From: Azospirillum ramasamyi
GTDB taxonomy: Bacteria > Pseudomonadota > Alphaproteobacteria > Azospirillales > Azospirillaceae
NCBI RefSeq assembly: GCF_003233655.1
Contig: NZ_CP029835.1
Coordinates: 226,342 to 290,341 of the forward strand
Direction: 5' to 3'
Length of the DNA: 64,000 nucleotides
The notes beneath the pieces were generated by a model. That model did no database searches, was not told the origin of the DNA, and worked only from the letters and a program-made list of their open reading frames with translations. The first letter of the stretch is position 1. Every line of letters starts with the position of its first letter. The position numbers were made by a program, and so were the translations under genes. Positions 48,997 through 56,529 of the stretch are shown here, piece after piece.

Positions 48997-50262
48997 TCAC
49001 CCTGCTGCGTCGCGGATCACTCGCTCGAACAGGGCGATGTAACGGCGCGCCTGGACCTCAGGCGCGTTTTCGCGTTCAACTTGGCGACGACCGGCCTCAC
49101 CCAGCGCCGGCCAGCGTGGGCGCGCCTGAAGCGCGCGGACAAGCGCTTCGCTCAGATCAGCGTCGCTGAAGCCATGGGCGAGCAGGCCGGTTTCGCCGTC
49201 ACAGATCATGTCGGGCACGCCGCCGACCGGGAAGGCGACCACTGGACGGCCACAGGCCAAGGCCTCCAGCACGGTGTTGGGCAGGTTGTCCTGATCGCTC
49301 GGCACCACCACGAGATCCGCCGCGGCGTAGAGATGGGCGATGCAAGCGCCGCTCGCCTGGAACGGGCGCACGGTGAGGGGGACCGGGGCGTCGAAAGCCG
49401 GTGTACCCATGCCGACGGCCACCACCTCCAGTCCCGGCACCGGGCCCAGAAGCCGCAGTGCTGCAGCCAGCCGGTGCAGCCCCTTTCGGCGATCGTCCAG
49501 CAGATGGGCAACAAACAACATGATGATGCTGCCGGGGGGCAGCCCCAGTTCGGCGCGCGCGGCCTCCCGGTCGAAGGGGCGGAAGCGGTCGAGGTCGAGG
49601 GAGTTTGGAATCACCTCCAGTGGTTGGGTGGCAAACAGGCTGCTCCGCTGCGCCTCCTTGGCGATCCAGCGGCTGGGGGCAACGATATGGAGTGGCATCT
49701 GACTTCTTGCCAGAACAGCCCGCTTACGGTGCAGCACCTGTGCTGACAGGTCGTCCCCCGCATCCGAATCCAACACCGGGCAACGGCCGCAGCTGTCGAT
49801 GAAGCCTGTGCACCCGCCTGCGTAGTGGCAGCCACCCGTGAAGGGGTTGAGGTCATGCAGCGTCCAGACCACAGGCCGGATCGCGGGCTGGCTTGGGAAG
49901 AAGGCCTCCCAATCGACAAAACCGCGCACCCAATGCAGATTGATGACGTCCGCTGTCTGCAGCCGGTCAAGCCATTGGGCGGCCGATGGCGCCCGCTCGC
50001 CGTGGAAGGGCGAAAATCGGTGCGCCTTCAACACAGGGTAAACGTCTTCTTCAGCCCGGATGGCGGCATAGCGCGCTGCCCACATTGCAGTGTCCTCAGC
50101 ACTTGTCGGGACGACACGGACTACGTCAGGATCGTCGCTGTCGCGCCGGTTCACCAGCATCTGACTGGCGATACCCCTCCCCCGCAGGGCGCGGTGCAGC
50201 CGATGCGCGGCCTGTGCGGCCCCACCGTTCAGGTCGAATGTGCTGACCAAGGTGATGTTCAC
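48997..50262 (-). CDS. Glycosyltransferase family 4
   Basis: About 421 residues from GTG 50262, chosen over the longer frame because GGAAGG lies just upstream and homology begins at NITLVSTFDLNGGAAQAAHR. That opening, with Gly-Gly-Ala-x-x-Ala, is the classic GT4 acceptor-side loop. Later PLHIVAPSRWIAKEAQRSSL, IPNSLDLDRFRP, IIMLFVAHLLDDRRKGLHRL and VVPSDQDNLPNTVLEALACG (the E-x7-E donor-binding region) follow in order. It also has two Cys-rich insertions around residues 155-180 (GGCHYAGGCTGFIDSCGRCP) that recur in relatives transferring to glycans. It starts 19 bases after the GT11 gene. Confidence 0.87.
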   Translation of the reverse strand: MNITLVSTFDLNGGAAQAAHRLHRALRGRGIASQMLVNRRDSDDPDVVRVVPTSAEDTAMWAARYAAIRAEEDVYPVLKAHRFSPFHGERAPSAAQWLDRLQTADVINLHWVRGFVDWEAFFPSQPAIRPVVWTLHDLNPFTGGCHYAGGCTGFIDSCGRCPVLDSDAGDDLSAQVLHRKRAVLARSQMPLHIVAPSRWIAKEAQRSSLFATQPLEVIPNSLDLDRFRPFDREAARAELGLPPGSIIMLFVAHLLDDRRKGLHRLAAALRLLGPVPGLEVVAVGMGTPAFDAPVPLTVRPFQASGACIAHLYAAADLVVVPSDQDNLPNTVLEALACGRPVVAFPVGGVPDMICDGETGLLAHGFSDADLSEALVRALQARPRWPALGEAGRRQVERENAPEVQARRYIALFERVIRDAAG

Positions 50263-50281
50263 CCGCCACCTTCCACGCCGA

Positions 50282-51388
50282 TCATAGCAGGACCGCTGTA
50301 TTCCAGGGATCAAACCGCTCCAGCCGGTCGTGTGCACGCACCGGCCGCAAGAAGTCGCGGCCGTCCTCACTGAGCATGGCTGCGGCAACCGAGAAGGAAC
50401 TGTTGGAAATCGCCAGGAACTCAGCGCGCCGCAAGAGCTCGAAATCAGCCAGGAACGCCATCGCGCCCGGCAGCTGGCCGGCGTCAGCCACGGTCACTGG
50501 CCGGAACGCCCGGAAATCTTCGACAACACTCGGGTCATCAGAGGCGACATAGAGCAGCGGGCGGCGCAGGTTGGGCCAGAGCGCGCGCAGCCAGGACAGG
50601 TACCAGTCAGTGGGCGACCGCCAGAATCGCTCGCCAGAAAAATCCCCACGTCGGATGTGCACCGCAACCAGAGTGCGGTCGGCGAGTTCGAGCGGCTGGA
50701 GCCATCGCTCCAACTGCCGGGCAACCGGTGCAGCCCAGCGAAGCTGGCCGCACCAGTGCTCGCGCCAGGGAGCTAGGCGGGCGGTTGGGTACTGACAAAA
50801 GCCCCAAAGATCGATGTCGGCCACCCGCCCGGTCGAGCCTGGTGGCAAGCTGTCGATCAGGTTGACCGCCTTTTCGTGCGTCTCCGGCAGCGTCACCGTT
50901 GGATAGGGCTCGTCGCATCCGAACAGGTCACGGCCGAGCCAGTCCGGCAGTTCCAGTTCCAGCCCGTGCAAGTCCGCATAGAGCCGGAGGAACCCGTATT
51001 GGAAGATCTGGTTGCCGAACCGACCATTCTGCCCGAGCGTTGTCATGGACAGGCGCGGCCGGCCGGGCGAAGCCGGGATACGGCGGCTGGGCGGCGGCCC
51101 CCAGAGACGCCGTGCCTCCAGCATGGCACGGCGCGTGAACGGGCGAGCCATGCCCGGCACGATCGCCGAGGCTTGCCGATAAAGCTCTGAGGCAGCGTCA
51201 AGCTCGTTCTGGTGCTCCATAACCCGAGCCAAGCCCACCAGCGCGTCATAGTCGCAAAGCCAGGACAGAACGGATCGATAGGCGGCGGCGGCCTCGTCGT
51301 AGCGGCAGGCCCGCACCAATGCGGCCGCCTCGCCATACAGTCGGTCCAAGGCGTCGGTCGAGCCGTCTGGATCTGTGGCCTCCGTCAC
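50282..51388 (-). CDS. TPR-GT11 alpha-1,2-fucosyltransferase-like protein
   Basis: 368 residues. An N-terminal ~95-residue TPR-like region (DEAAAAYRSVLSWLCDYDAL) is joined to a GT11 domain. GT11 motifs are QNGRFGNQIFQYGFL (motif with Gly-Asn-Gln), LVAVHIRRGDF (H-x-R-R-G-D) and LAISNSSFSVAAAML. GT11 enzymes add L-fucose in alpha-1,2 linkage from GDP-fucose. The TPR fusion is uncommon. Its GTG start overlaps the upstream TPR gene (GTGA, 51385-51388), so both are made together. It points to fucose, or a related deoxyhexose, in the glycan made by this island (inference). Confidence 0.85.
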   Translation of the reverse strand: MTEATDPDGSTDALDRLYGEAAALVRACRYDEAAAAYRSVLSWLCDYDALVGLARVMEHQNELDAASELYRQASAIVPGMARPFTRRAMLEARRLWGPPPSRRIPASPGRPRLSMTTLGQNGRFGNQIFQYGFLRLYADLHGLELELPDWLGRDLFGCDEPYPTVTLPETHEKAVNLIDSLPPGSTGRVADIDLWGFCQYPTARLAPWREHWCGQLRWAAPVARQLERWLQPLELADRTLVAVHIRRGDFSGERFWRSPTDWYLSWLRALWPNLRRPLLYVASDDPSVVEDFRAFRPVTVADAGQLPGAMAFLADFELLRRAEFLAISNSSFSVAAAMLSEDGRDFLRPVRAHDRLERFDPWNTAVLL

Positions 51389-52473
51389 GTGTTTGGGGTC
51401 TGGAGTGCCGCGAGCCGGGCCCGCACCGGCTCCGCAAGCCGCCCGATGCGGGCGAGCAGCGCGTGGAGTGCGTTGCTGTCGCCCTCGGCAACGCCCGCGA
51501 TCTGTTTGTCGGCCTCAGCGATCCGCCCCTGCGCCAGATCGACCAGGGCACTGGCGACCTGAACCCACATATTGCCATCCATCGCCTTGCGCGCTGCCGT
51601 CGCGGCAGCCTCGGCCTCGGCGACGTGGCCTTGCGCCAACTCCGCCAAGGCGCGGAACGCCAGCAGGACACCATGCCCAGAGGCAAGGCATTCGGCTGCC
51701 CCCAACGCTTGGTGCGCCTCCCCCACGCGGCCGAGCCCAAGAAGCGCCAGGAACCGATACTGGTGGGCGATGATCGGTGAGGAGAACAGCTCCAGCGGTT
51801 CCATGAGGTCAAGGACGCGATCATGGTCGCCTTGGGCCTGCGCGAGTCTGGCCCGGTGGAGCCGCCCCTGCTCGTCATCGGGCGCGAGGGCAAGCAGGAT
51901 ATCGAGGATGCGGGCAGCGTCCGTATCCTGTGCCCGCTGGTTCAAAATGCGTGCGACGGCACCCAACGCTTTGACAAAAACATCGGCATGAGGCACCCGA
52001 TTGGTGGACAGCCCCTCCAGAAGACCACCGGCTTCGACGACTTGATCCGCATGCAGCAAAAGGATTGCCTGAGCGAGCATGAGGGCGGGATGGGTGCGGT
52101 CCGCCCCCGTCAGCCCGTTGAGAGCGCTCCCCGCCTCTTCAAACCGCTCCTCGTCGAGGAGAGTCGCGATGCGCCGGCAGGCCCCGATGACGCGGTAGTC
52201 CGGCTCTACCCTGCGGGCTGCGTCGCTGACGGTCCGTGCCTCGTCCGTGCGCCCCAGCTTGGTCAGCAACTCCTCCAGCTCAAAGGCGGCGGCATGGAGA
52301 TCCGCTTGGGTGTCCAGTGCCCGGCGAAACGCGGCAGCGGCATGGTCCGTCTCGCCCGAACGCAACAGCGCCACGCCCATTTCATAGTGGTGGTTGGCGA
52401 AGGTCGTGCTGCGGATCCGGTGCCGCCACGCTTCAATCTGCTCGCTGGTGAGTGCGCTCATCGTCACCGTCAT
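51385..52473 (-). CDS. TPR-repeat protein
   Basis: 362 residues composed of helical ~34-residue repeats from about residue 25 to 340 (for example EMGVALLRSGETDHAAAAFRRA and FRALAELAQGHVAEAEAAA). No catalytic domain, signal peptide or membrane span. Such proteins act as scaffolds; here the stop overlaps the start of the TPR-GT11 gene, so it may bind or position the glycosyltransferase. Two start candidates lie close together (MTVTMSALT: ATG 52473 or the internal one 12 bases on). Confidence 0.78.
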   Translation of the reverse strand: MTVTMSALTSEQIEAWRHRIRSTTFANHHYEMGVALLRSGETDHAAAAFRRALDTQADLHAAAFELEELLTKLGRTDEARTVSDAARRVEPDYRVIGACRRIATLLDEERFEEAGSALNGLTGADRTHPALMLAQAILLLHADQVVEAGGLLEGLSTNRVPHADVFVKALGAVARILNQRAQDTDAARILDILLALAPDDEQGRLHRARLAQAQGDHDRVLDLMEPLELFSSPIIAHQYRFLALLGLGRVGEAHQALGAAECLASGHGVLLAFRALAELAQGHVAEAEAAATAARKAMDGNMWVQVASALVDLAQGRIAEADKQIAGVAEGDSNALHALLARIGRLAEPVRARLAALQTPNT

Positions 52474-52566
52474 GCTCCAGTATGCCGCAACGTAGGCCCG
52501 CCGATGCTCGCGATCGCGGCTGATGGGCGACTGTAGCGTTGCCCCCGGATGCCTGTCAGTCCAAAA

Positions 52567-53913
52567 TCATCGCTTGGGGGCGTCAGCGGGTGTTGCAATC
52601 CGAACGTAGAGCGCGTCGCCCCAGCTCGGGTGATAGGGACAGGTCATGGCGACGCGCCGGAACCCGGCTGCAGTGAGATGCGCCTCGATGTCCTCGATCT
52701 GGGCGCAGCCCTGGTACAGCTCGGCGAAATTGACCTCCAAATTGATCGCTTCGATGTGCTGAAGGAGCTGTGACGCCCCCCGCAGCGCCAGCAGTTCTGC
52801 CCCTTGGATGTCCATGTTAAGGAGGTTGAAGTCGGCAACGGTCCGCCCGCTCCGCGCCACGATCTCGTCGAGCGGCCGGACGGTCACCTCGACTTGGCCG
52901 ACTTCCGTGATGGATGGGTAGATGCGGCTGTGTAGGCCGAGCGGCAAGAGTGAACTGCTCTGGTCGCTGGAGGTGAGGTGGAGCACAGCCCGTCCCGGTG
53001 CCTCGCCCGCCGCGCAAGCCGCGATGAACACGTCGTCGGCGCCGGCAAAGCGGTGCGCCAGCGTGCCGGACAACTCAGGATTCGCCTCAACGAACAGGAT
53101 CGGGCTTGCTCCCATCGCGCGGTAAGCGTTCGCTTCACGGCCCTCATGAGCACCGACATGGACGACACCGCGCGGGCGGATGCCGTGGGCAGGCAGCAGC
53201 GTTGCCAGATCCAGCATGCGGGGTGGGTGGGCGAACAGAAAGTCTGTGAGCCGCCCGTGGATGGCGAGGAAATTCGCGTACGTGAAGTCCTCGAGCGCCG
53301 GCGACCAGGTCAGAGGCTGGTCGAAGGGCTGTCCCAGCTTGAACAGTCGGTAGTCTTCGGAGGTCAACAGCGAGAACACTGTTTCCAGCCGGGTGCCAGC
53401 GTCGGTGTAGGTTCCCCCATACTCAAACTGGATGATGTCAGCGCGGCCGTGCCGGAGCAGACGGCGGGCACCGAGCAGAACCTCAAGCTCCGCCCCCTCC
53501 ACATCGATCTTCAGGAAGTTGACATGGCGCACCCCTTGAGTGTCACAAAACCGGTCGAGGGTGGTGACATCAATGTCGAGAAGGCGCGGCTCCGGGATGT
53601 CGTCGAAGATCGGGTGGGTGCGCCGGTGAAAGCCGCTGAAACTGGAGTGGGTGCTGTAGTGGGTGAAGGACCGCGTCCCGACCGCGTTTCCCAGTGCGAT
53701 TGGAAAGACCCTCACCCGTGGGCCCAGCCCGGCCAACTGCCCAACGAGCCCGCTGTCTGTTGCCGCGAGCGGTTCCAGTGCGAAAACGCGGCAGTCAGGC
53801 TGCGCGGCGAGCACTTCGCGCGTCCAAGCCCCGACATTCGCACCGACATCGACCACCGTGTCACCAGACCGGACAAAACGGTGGATAACCTCAACCTCGG
53901 CCGGAGCAACCAT
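52567..53913 (-). CDS. Tandem FkbM methyltransferase (two FkbM domains in one protein)
   Basis: 448 residues, two complete FkbM-type domains in series. Domain 1 (about 1-205) has TVVDVGANVGAWTREVL and FLKIDVEGAELEVLLGARR. Domain 2 (about 240-448) has VVHVGAHEGREANAYRAMG, the middle FVEANPEL, and LLNMDIQGAELLALRGASQL. The domains are clearly related but not close copies, as GAN versus GAH and KIDVEGAE versus NMDIQGAE show. Both keep the acidic residues expected for SAM and metal binding. This would allow methylation of two positions or of one site by alternate domains. It is the first gene of the minus-strand island set ending at 48151, with about 93 bases before the TPR gene. Confidence 0.87.
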   Translation of the reverse strand: MVAPAEVEVIHRFVRSGDTVVDVGANVGAWTREVLAAQPDCRVFALEPLAATDSGLVGQLAGLGPRVRVFPIALGNAVGTRSFTHYSTHSSFSGFHRRTHPIFDDIPEPRLLDIDVTTLDRFCDTQGVRHVNFLKIDVEGAELEVLLGARRLLRHGRADIIQFEYGGTYTDAGTRLETVFSLLTSEDYRLFKLGQPFDQPLTWSPALEDFTYANFLAIHGRLTDFLFAHPPRMLDLATLLPAHGIRPRGVVHVGAHEGREANAYRAMGASPILFVEANPELSGTLAHRFAGADDVFIAACAAGEAPGRAVLHLTSSDQSSSLLPLGLHSRIYPSITEVGQVEVTVRPLDEIVARSGRTVADFNLLNMDIQGAELLALRGASQLLQHIEAINLEVNFAELYQGCAQIEDIEAHLTAAGFRRVAMTCPYHPSWGDALYVRIATPADAPKR

Positions 53914-54262
53914 AATCCCGCCTTTTCGCCCGATTTTTATGTGTGCCCGCCATCCGGGCCGCCGATGGTGTGTATATCAATGTCGCCTGAATAGCGCATC
54001 CCGCAACAGTCGCGTCCCGTCCCATCGCTGACAGGTGATATGGCTGACACAAACAGCATTGGTGCTCTTGCCGAAGCCAAATTCTGCAGGACATGCCGGT
54101 GCGGTCGTTTATACCTGTGACCGCTTCTCTCAGAGTGATCAGCTGAGATCGCAGGACATGTCGAGAGGAGCGGACCGACCAACGACAGCCAAGACGCTGC
54201 CTGCGTCTTGGCCCGTCTAGCTCGATCAGAGAAGCCCCTCAACCGCAGTGGTCCCACGGGCA
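53914..54262. other. 349-base region at the right border of the island
   Basis: Non-coding. Base composition returns to the high-GC background on its right side. It carries a hairpin at 54188-54212 (see that entry). No direct repeat or integrase trace marking an island end was found by eye, so the border is defined by composition only. Confidence 0.5.
54188..54212 (-). terminator. Hairpin downstream of the lipoprotein gene
   Basis: GCCAAGACGC (54188-54197) and GCGTCTTGGC (54203-54212) are exact reverse complements with a 5-base loop. On the minus strand it lies about 50 bases past the lipoprotein stop, with TGTCGTT after the stem. A terminator for that gene is likely; the T-run is short. Confidence 0.6.
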
Positions 54263-54754
54263 TTACCCCACGATCTTCCACGACCCGTCGGGCTGGCGGC
54301 AGGCGGTGCCGAAGGCCTGTTCGCTGCGGCCGCCGACGACGATGGTCTGCTGGAACTCGCGGCAGTAGGAGCCGGACCCGTCATAGCCGTCGCGCACCGG
54401 GACGATGACGCCCTGGTTGCCGGACTGCGGGTTGTTCCAGCTGATCCGCTGGCCGATGGGGGCACTGTAGGCCTGATAGGCGGCGCGGTCGGCATAGGCC
54501 TGGTCGGCGCGGTCGAGCGAGGCGCCGAGTTCCCGCCCGGCGAAGGCGCCCAGCAGCGTGCCGATGCCGACCGCCACCAGCTTGCCCGAGCCACCGCCGA
54601 AGCGCGAACCGATCAGGCCGCCGGCAACGGCGCCGCCGACGGTGCCGAACCCCTCCTTGCTGCCCATCGAACCGGTCTGGCAGCCGGCCAGCGTGGTGGA
54701 CAGCGCAAGCAGCGCGACGGCTGCGATCCGGGGGAAACGGCTGTGGGCACGCAT
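54263..54754 (-). CDS. Glycine-zipper outer-membrane lipoprotein (17-kDa antigen type)
   Basis: 163 residues. A lipobox LAGC (Cys at ~25) follows a hydrophobic signal segment (AAVALLALSTTLAGC), so the protein is lipidated and probably on the outer membrane. Residues ~35-85 are a glycine zipper (GTVGGAVAGGLIGSRFGGGSG, GIGTLLGAFAGRELG) of the Rickettsia 17-kDa surface antigen family. The C-terminal part (YCREFQQTIVVGG ... GTACRQPDGSWKIV) matches the family's conserved tail with two Cys. Likely a cell-envelope structural protein. It lies just outside the low-GC island and does not appear to be part of it. Confidence 0.87.
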   Translation of the reverse strand: MRAHSRFPRIAAVALLALSTTLAGCQTGSMGSKEGFGTVGGAVAGGLIGSRFGGGSGKLVAVGIGTLLGAFAGRELGASLDRADQAYADRAAYQAYSAPIGQRISWNNPQSGNQGVIVPVRDGYDGSGSYCREFQQTIVVGGRSEQAFGTACRQPDGSWKIVG

Positions 54755-55136
54755 CGGAGGCTCTCTTCCTTTCCGAGGATTGTCCCCCGGTTATAGCGCA
54801 AGCGGTGCCGTTTGTGCAGCCGCCCTCTCCCGGCGACGTCTCCTCTTTCTTGTCGAAGGGGTCTCCCTCATCCGGCCTTGCGGCTGGAGGAGACGTCGCG
54901 GTTCACCGCGGAGATAGGCCTCGCTTTGCATCCTCGATGCATGAGCATGCCGCCTCGCCTCATCCATCTTTCATGTCATTTGATTGACGGTATCAACATT
55001 CTGTACAGCCATCTGCAATACCGGCAAGTCATCCGTGCGGCCGTAATTTATTGGCATCGCCGGTTTGCGGCCTTTGCGTTTCTGGTATTTGGTATACCAG
55101 GATATCTTCTCTTCAACAGACGATGGAGAGAGAGCG
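54755..55136. other. 382-base upstream region of two tiny genes, with a long inverted repeat
   Basis: Non-coding. It contains an exact 13-bp inverted repeat with arms at 54833-54845 (GCGACGTCTCCTC) and 54887-54899 (GAGGAGACGTCGC), 41 bases apart, and a 10-bp palindrome TGGTATACCA at 55090-55099. These could be regulatory sites or transcript structures for the plus-strand small genes or the minus-strand lipoprotein gene. The rightmost ~100 bases are AT-richer. Confidence 0.5.
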
Positions 55137-55268
55137 ATGACGACCCTCACCTTCTCGACCACCCGGCCCACCGCCTCGCAAGGCCGTCCGGCCATCCGTG
55201 ACTTCCTGGTGTCCTGGTTCCAGGCCACCCCGGCCTTCTTCATCTTCCAGGCTCTGACCACCCGCTGA
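55137..55268 (+). CDS. Tiny gene, 43-residue protein
   Basis: ATG 55137 with GGAGAGAGAG just upstream, stop TGA at 55268. The protein starts MTTLTFSTTRP and contains RDFLVSWFQATPAFFIFQAL, a short hydrophobic, aromatic-rich segment that may sit in or on a membrane. No homologue is recognised. Evidence for a real gene is the strong ribosome site, the equally well-placed second small gene 43 bases downstream, and a terminator after both. Too short to judge by codon statistics alone. Confidence 0.6.
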   Translation: MTTLTFSTTRPTASQGRPAIRDFLVSWFQATPAFFIFQALTTR

Positions 55269-55311
55269 GCCTCGGTTCGAAACCCTTCCTCATACATGAC
55301 GGAGACTAACG

Positions 55312-55440
55312 ATGGCCTACGCAAACCTTTCTGACTTCCATGCCCGCAAAGACAACCGTTCCTCGGACAGCTTCCTGAAGGGCTTCGTTGCCTTCATGAA
55401 CGCCTGGATCGAAAAGTCCCGCCTTTTCGCCGTCCTCTGA
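55312..55440 (+). CDS. Tiny gene, 42-residue protein
   Basis: ATG 55312, with GGAG 7 bases upstream, stop at 55440. The protein begins MAYANLSDFHARKDN and ends FVAFMNAWIEKSRLFAVL, an amphipathic C-terminal helix. Like the 43-residue gene before it, it is short and aromatic, and it may form a pair with it. A rho-independent terminator follows at 55498. No family is recognised. Confidence 0.6.
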   Translation: MAYANLSDFHARKDNRSSDSFLKGFVAFMNAWIEKSRLFAVL

Positions 55441-55497
55441 TCACCGATCAGCACCGACGACGTCCAGCTGCCAGGTTGGCATGTCGCCAGCCGCACC

Positions 55498-55536
55498 GAC
55501 AAGAGCGCCGCCCGCCCGGACGGCGCTTTGTCGTTT
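55498..55536 (+). terminator. Rho-independent terminator of the tiny-gene unit
   Basis: The stem pairs GACAAGAGCGCCG (55498-55510) with CGGCGCTTTGTC (55521-55532), one bulged base, around a 10-base loop. It is followed by GTTT. It ends the plus-strand unit that carries the 43- and 42-residue genes. Confidence 0.85.
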
Positions 55537-55684
55537 CTGGGACGGCACCTGGCGCCTCTGCGCGGGGTCCACAGAAGCCTCCGCTGCCCTATCGGCGCGG
55601 ATGCCAGCCGTCATCATCCCAGCCGTCATCATCAATGACCGCAGATATCAGAAGACACCAAGATCTGTCGCGGAACCTTATCCC

Positions 55685-55708
55685 TAAAGCGAATTTGCAT
55701 TCGCTTTA
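55685..55708. terminator. AT-rich hairpin, possible terminator of the collar-protein operon
   Basis: TAAAGCGAAT (55685-55694) and ATTCGCTTTA (55699-55708) are exact reverse complements with a TTGC loop. Read on the minus strand it lies about 90 bases beyond the sulfotransferase stop. The stem is AT-rich and there is no long T-run, so it may equally be a processing or regulatory hairpin. Confidence 0.45.
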
Positions 55709-55795
55709 AATTTACATGATCTCATTCGCCGGTCGGGCTTCGGCCGCACGGGCGGCCGGGGCCGCCGTCGCGGTCAAAGCGGATTGCGGCCCGCT

Positions 55796-56494
55796 TCAAG
55801 CTGAAGGGTGAAGGTTTGGAACGCGCTGCCGGTAATGGGTGAGCAGGCGCGGGCAGAGCGTCTCCAGCTTCGCTTCCAGCGCTTGGGCTTCCAGCGCCTG
55901 GGCTTCCAGATCCGGATCGCGCGGCTTGTCGCGGAACCGCTCCGACACCGCCCGGCCCTGCACGTTGCCGAAGGCGAACTCGATGCGGTCCATCAGGTCG
56001 GGCACATGCCGCCACAGGGCGCCGGCCAGTTCCTCGTGGCGGCGGCGGTAGTCGTAGAAGCTGTCGTCCACCGGCCAGCCAAGCGCCGTCATCGCGGCCG
56101 GCACGAGGGGATTGCGGGCGACGAAATCCTCGTAATGCACCACCGCGTCGAAGCGGTCCTCCCGGCCGGCGAAGACCTCGTCGATCAGGGCGAACTTCTC
56201 GTCGATCAGGCCGGAATGGTTGCGGTAGGACTTGGTAGACAGGCTGCGGTAAGTGTCGCGCGGGTCGCGCAGCAGCAGGACGGTGCGGTCGGGGCGGAAG
56301 CGTTCCCGGTGGACCTCCAGCGGATAGGCGGTGGTGACCACCGCCTTCACCACCATGTCCAGCCCGGTGTCCACCCGCGGGGCGGCGTAGTTGTTGAGGA
56401 TGTCGACCAGCGCCAGGCAATCCGGCCGCTGGGCCAGGAACAGGGTGAAGGCGGTCGCGCCGCTCGACTGCATGCCATAAACCAGGAGACGCAT
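55796..56494 (-). CDS. Sulfotransferase-family protein
   Basis: About 232 residues from ATG 56494, with GAGGAAA upstream. The N-terminal LLVYGMQSSGATAFTLFLAQ is the PAPS 5'-phosphosulfate loop (P-loop-like, with SSGATAF in place of the usual SGTT). TVLLLRDPRDTYRSLSTKSY is the typical 3'-phosphate-binding motif. EDRFDAVVHYEDFVARNP and the later HVPDLMDRIEFAF follow the family order. Near the C-terminus there is a short LEAQALEAQALEAK repeat. Substrate (sugar, peptide tyrosine or lipid) unknown. It is the last gene of the minus-strand operon and lies 35 bases after the 2-oxoglutarate oxygenase gene. Confidence 0.8.
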   Translation of the reverse strand: MRLLVYGMQSSGATAFTLFLAQRPDCLALVDILNNYAAPRVDTGLDMVVKAVVTTAYPLEVHRERFRPDRTVLLLRDPRDTYRSLSTKSYRNHSGLIDEKFALIDEVFAGREDRFDAVVHYEDFVARNPLVPAAMTALGWPVDDSFYDYRRRHEELAGALWRHVPDLMDRIEFAFGNVQGRAVSERFRDKPRDPDLEAQALEAQALEAKLETLCPRLLTHYRQRVPNLHPSA

Positions 56495-56529
56495 CGCTTG
56501 GGGATTTCCTCGTTTTCGTGGCGGAGCGG

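Larger units (their letters stand above)
55441..55795. other. 355-base region between the tiny genes and the sulfotransferase gene
   Basis: No coding sequence. Beside the terminator at 55498-55536 it holds a short direct repeat CAGCCGTCATCATC at about 55604 and 55619 and a hairpin at 55685-55708 near the end of the minus-strand operon. Confidence 0.5.

Noticed and set aside
39391..53913. Integrated phage or transposon as the carrier of the low-GC island
   Set aside because: No integrase, transposase, tRNA-border repeat or inverted terminal repeats could be found by eye.
54812..55201. Plus-strand open frame of 129 codons covering the start of the first tiny gene
   Set aside because: Composition is protein-unlike and it overlaps the 43-residue gene in another frame, which has a much better ribosome site.
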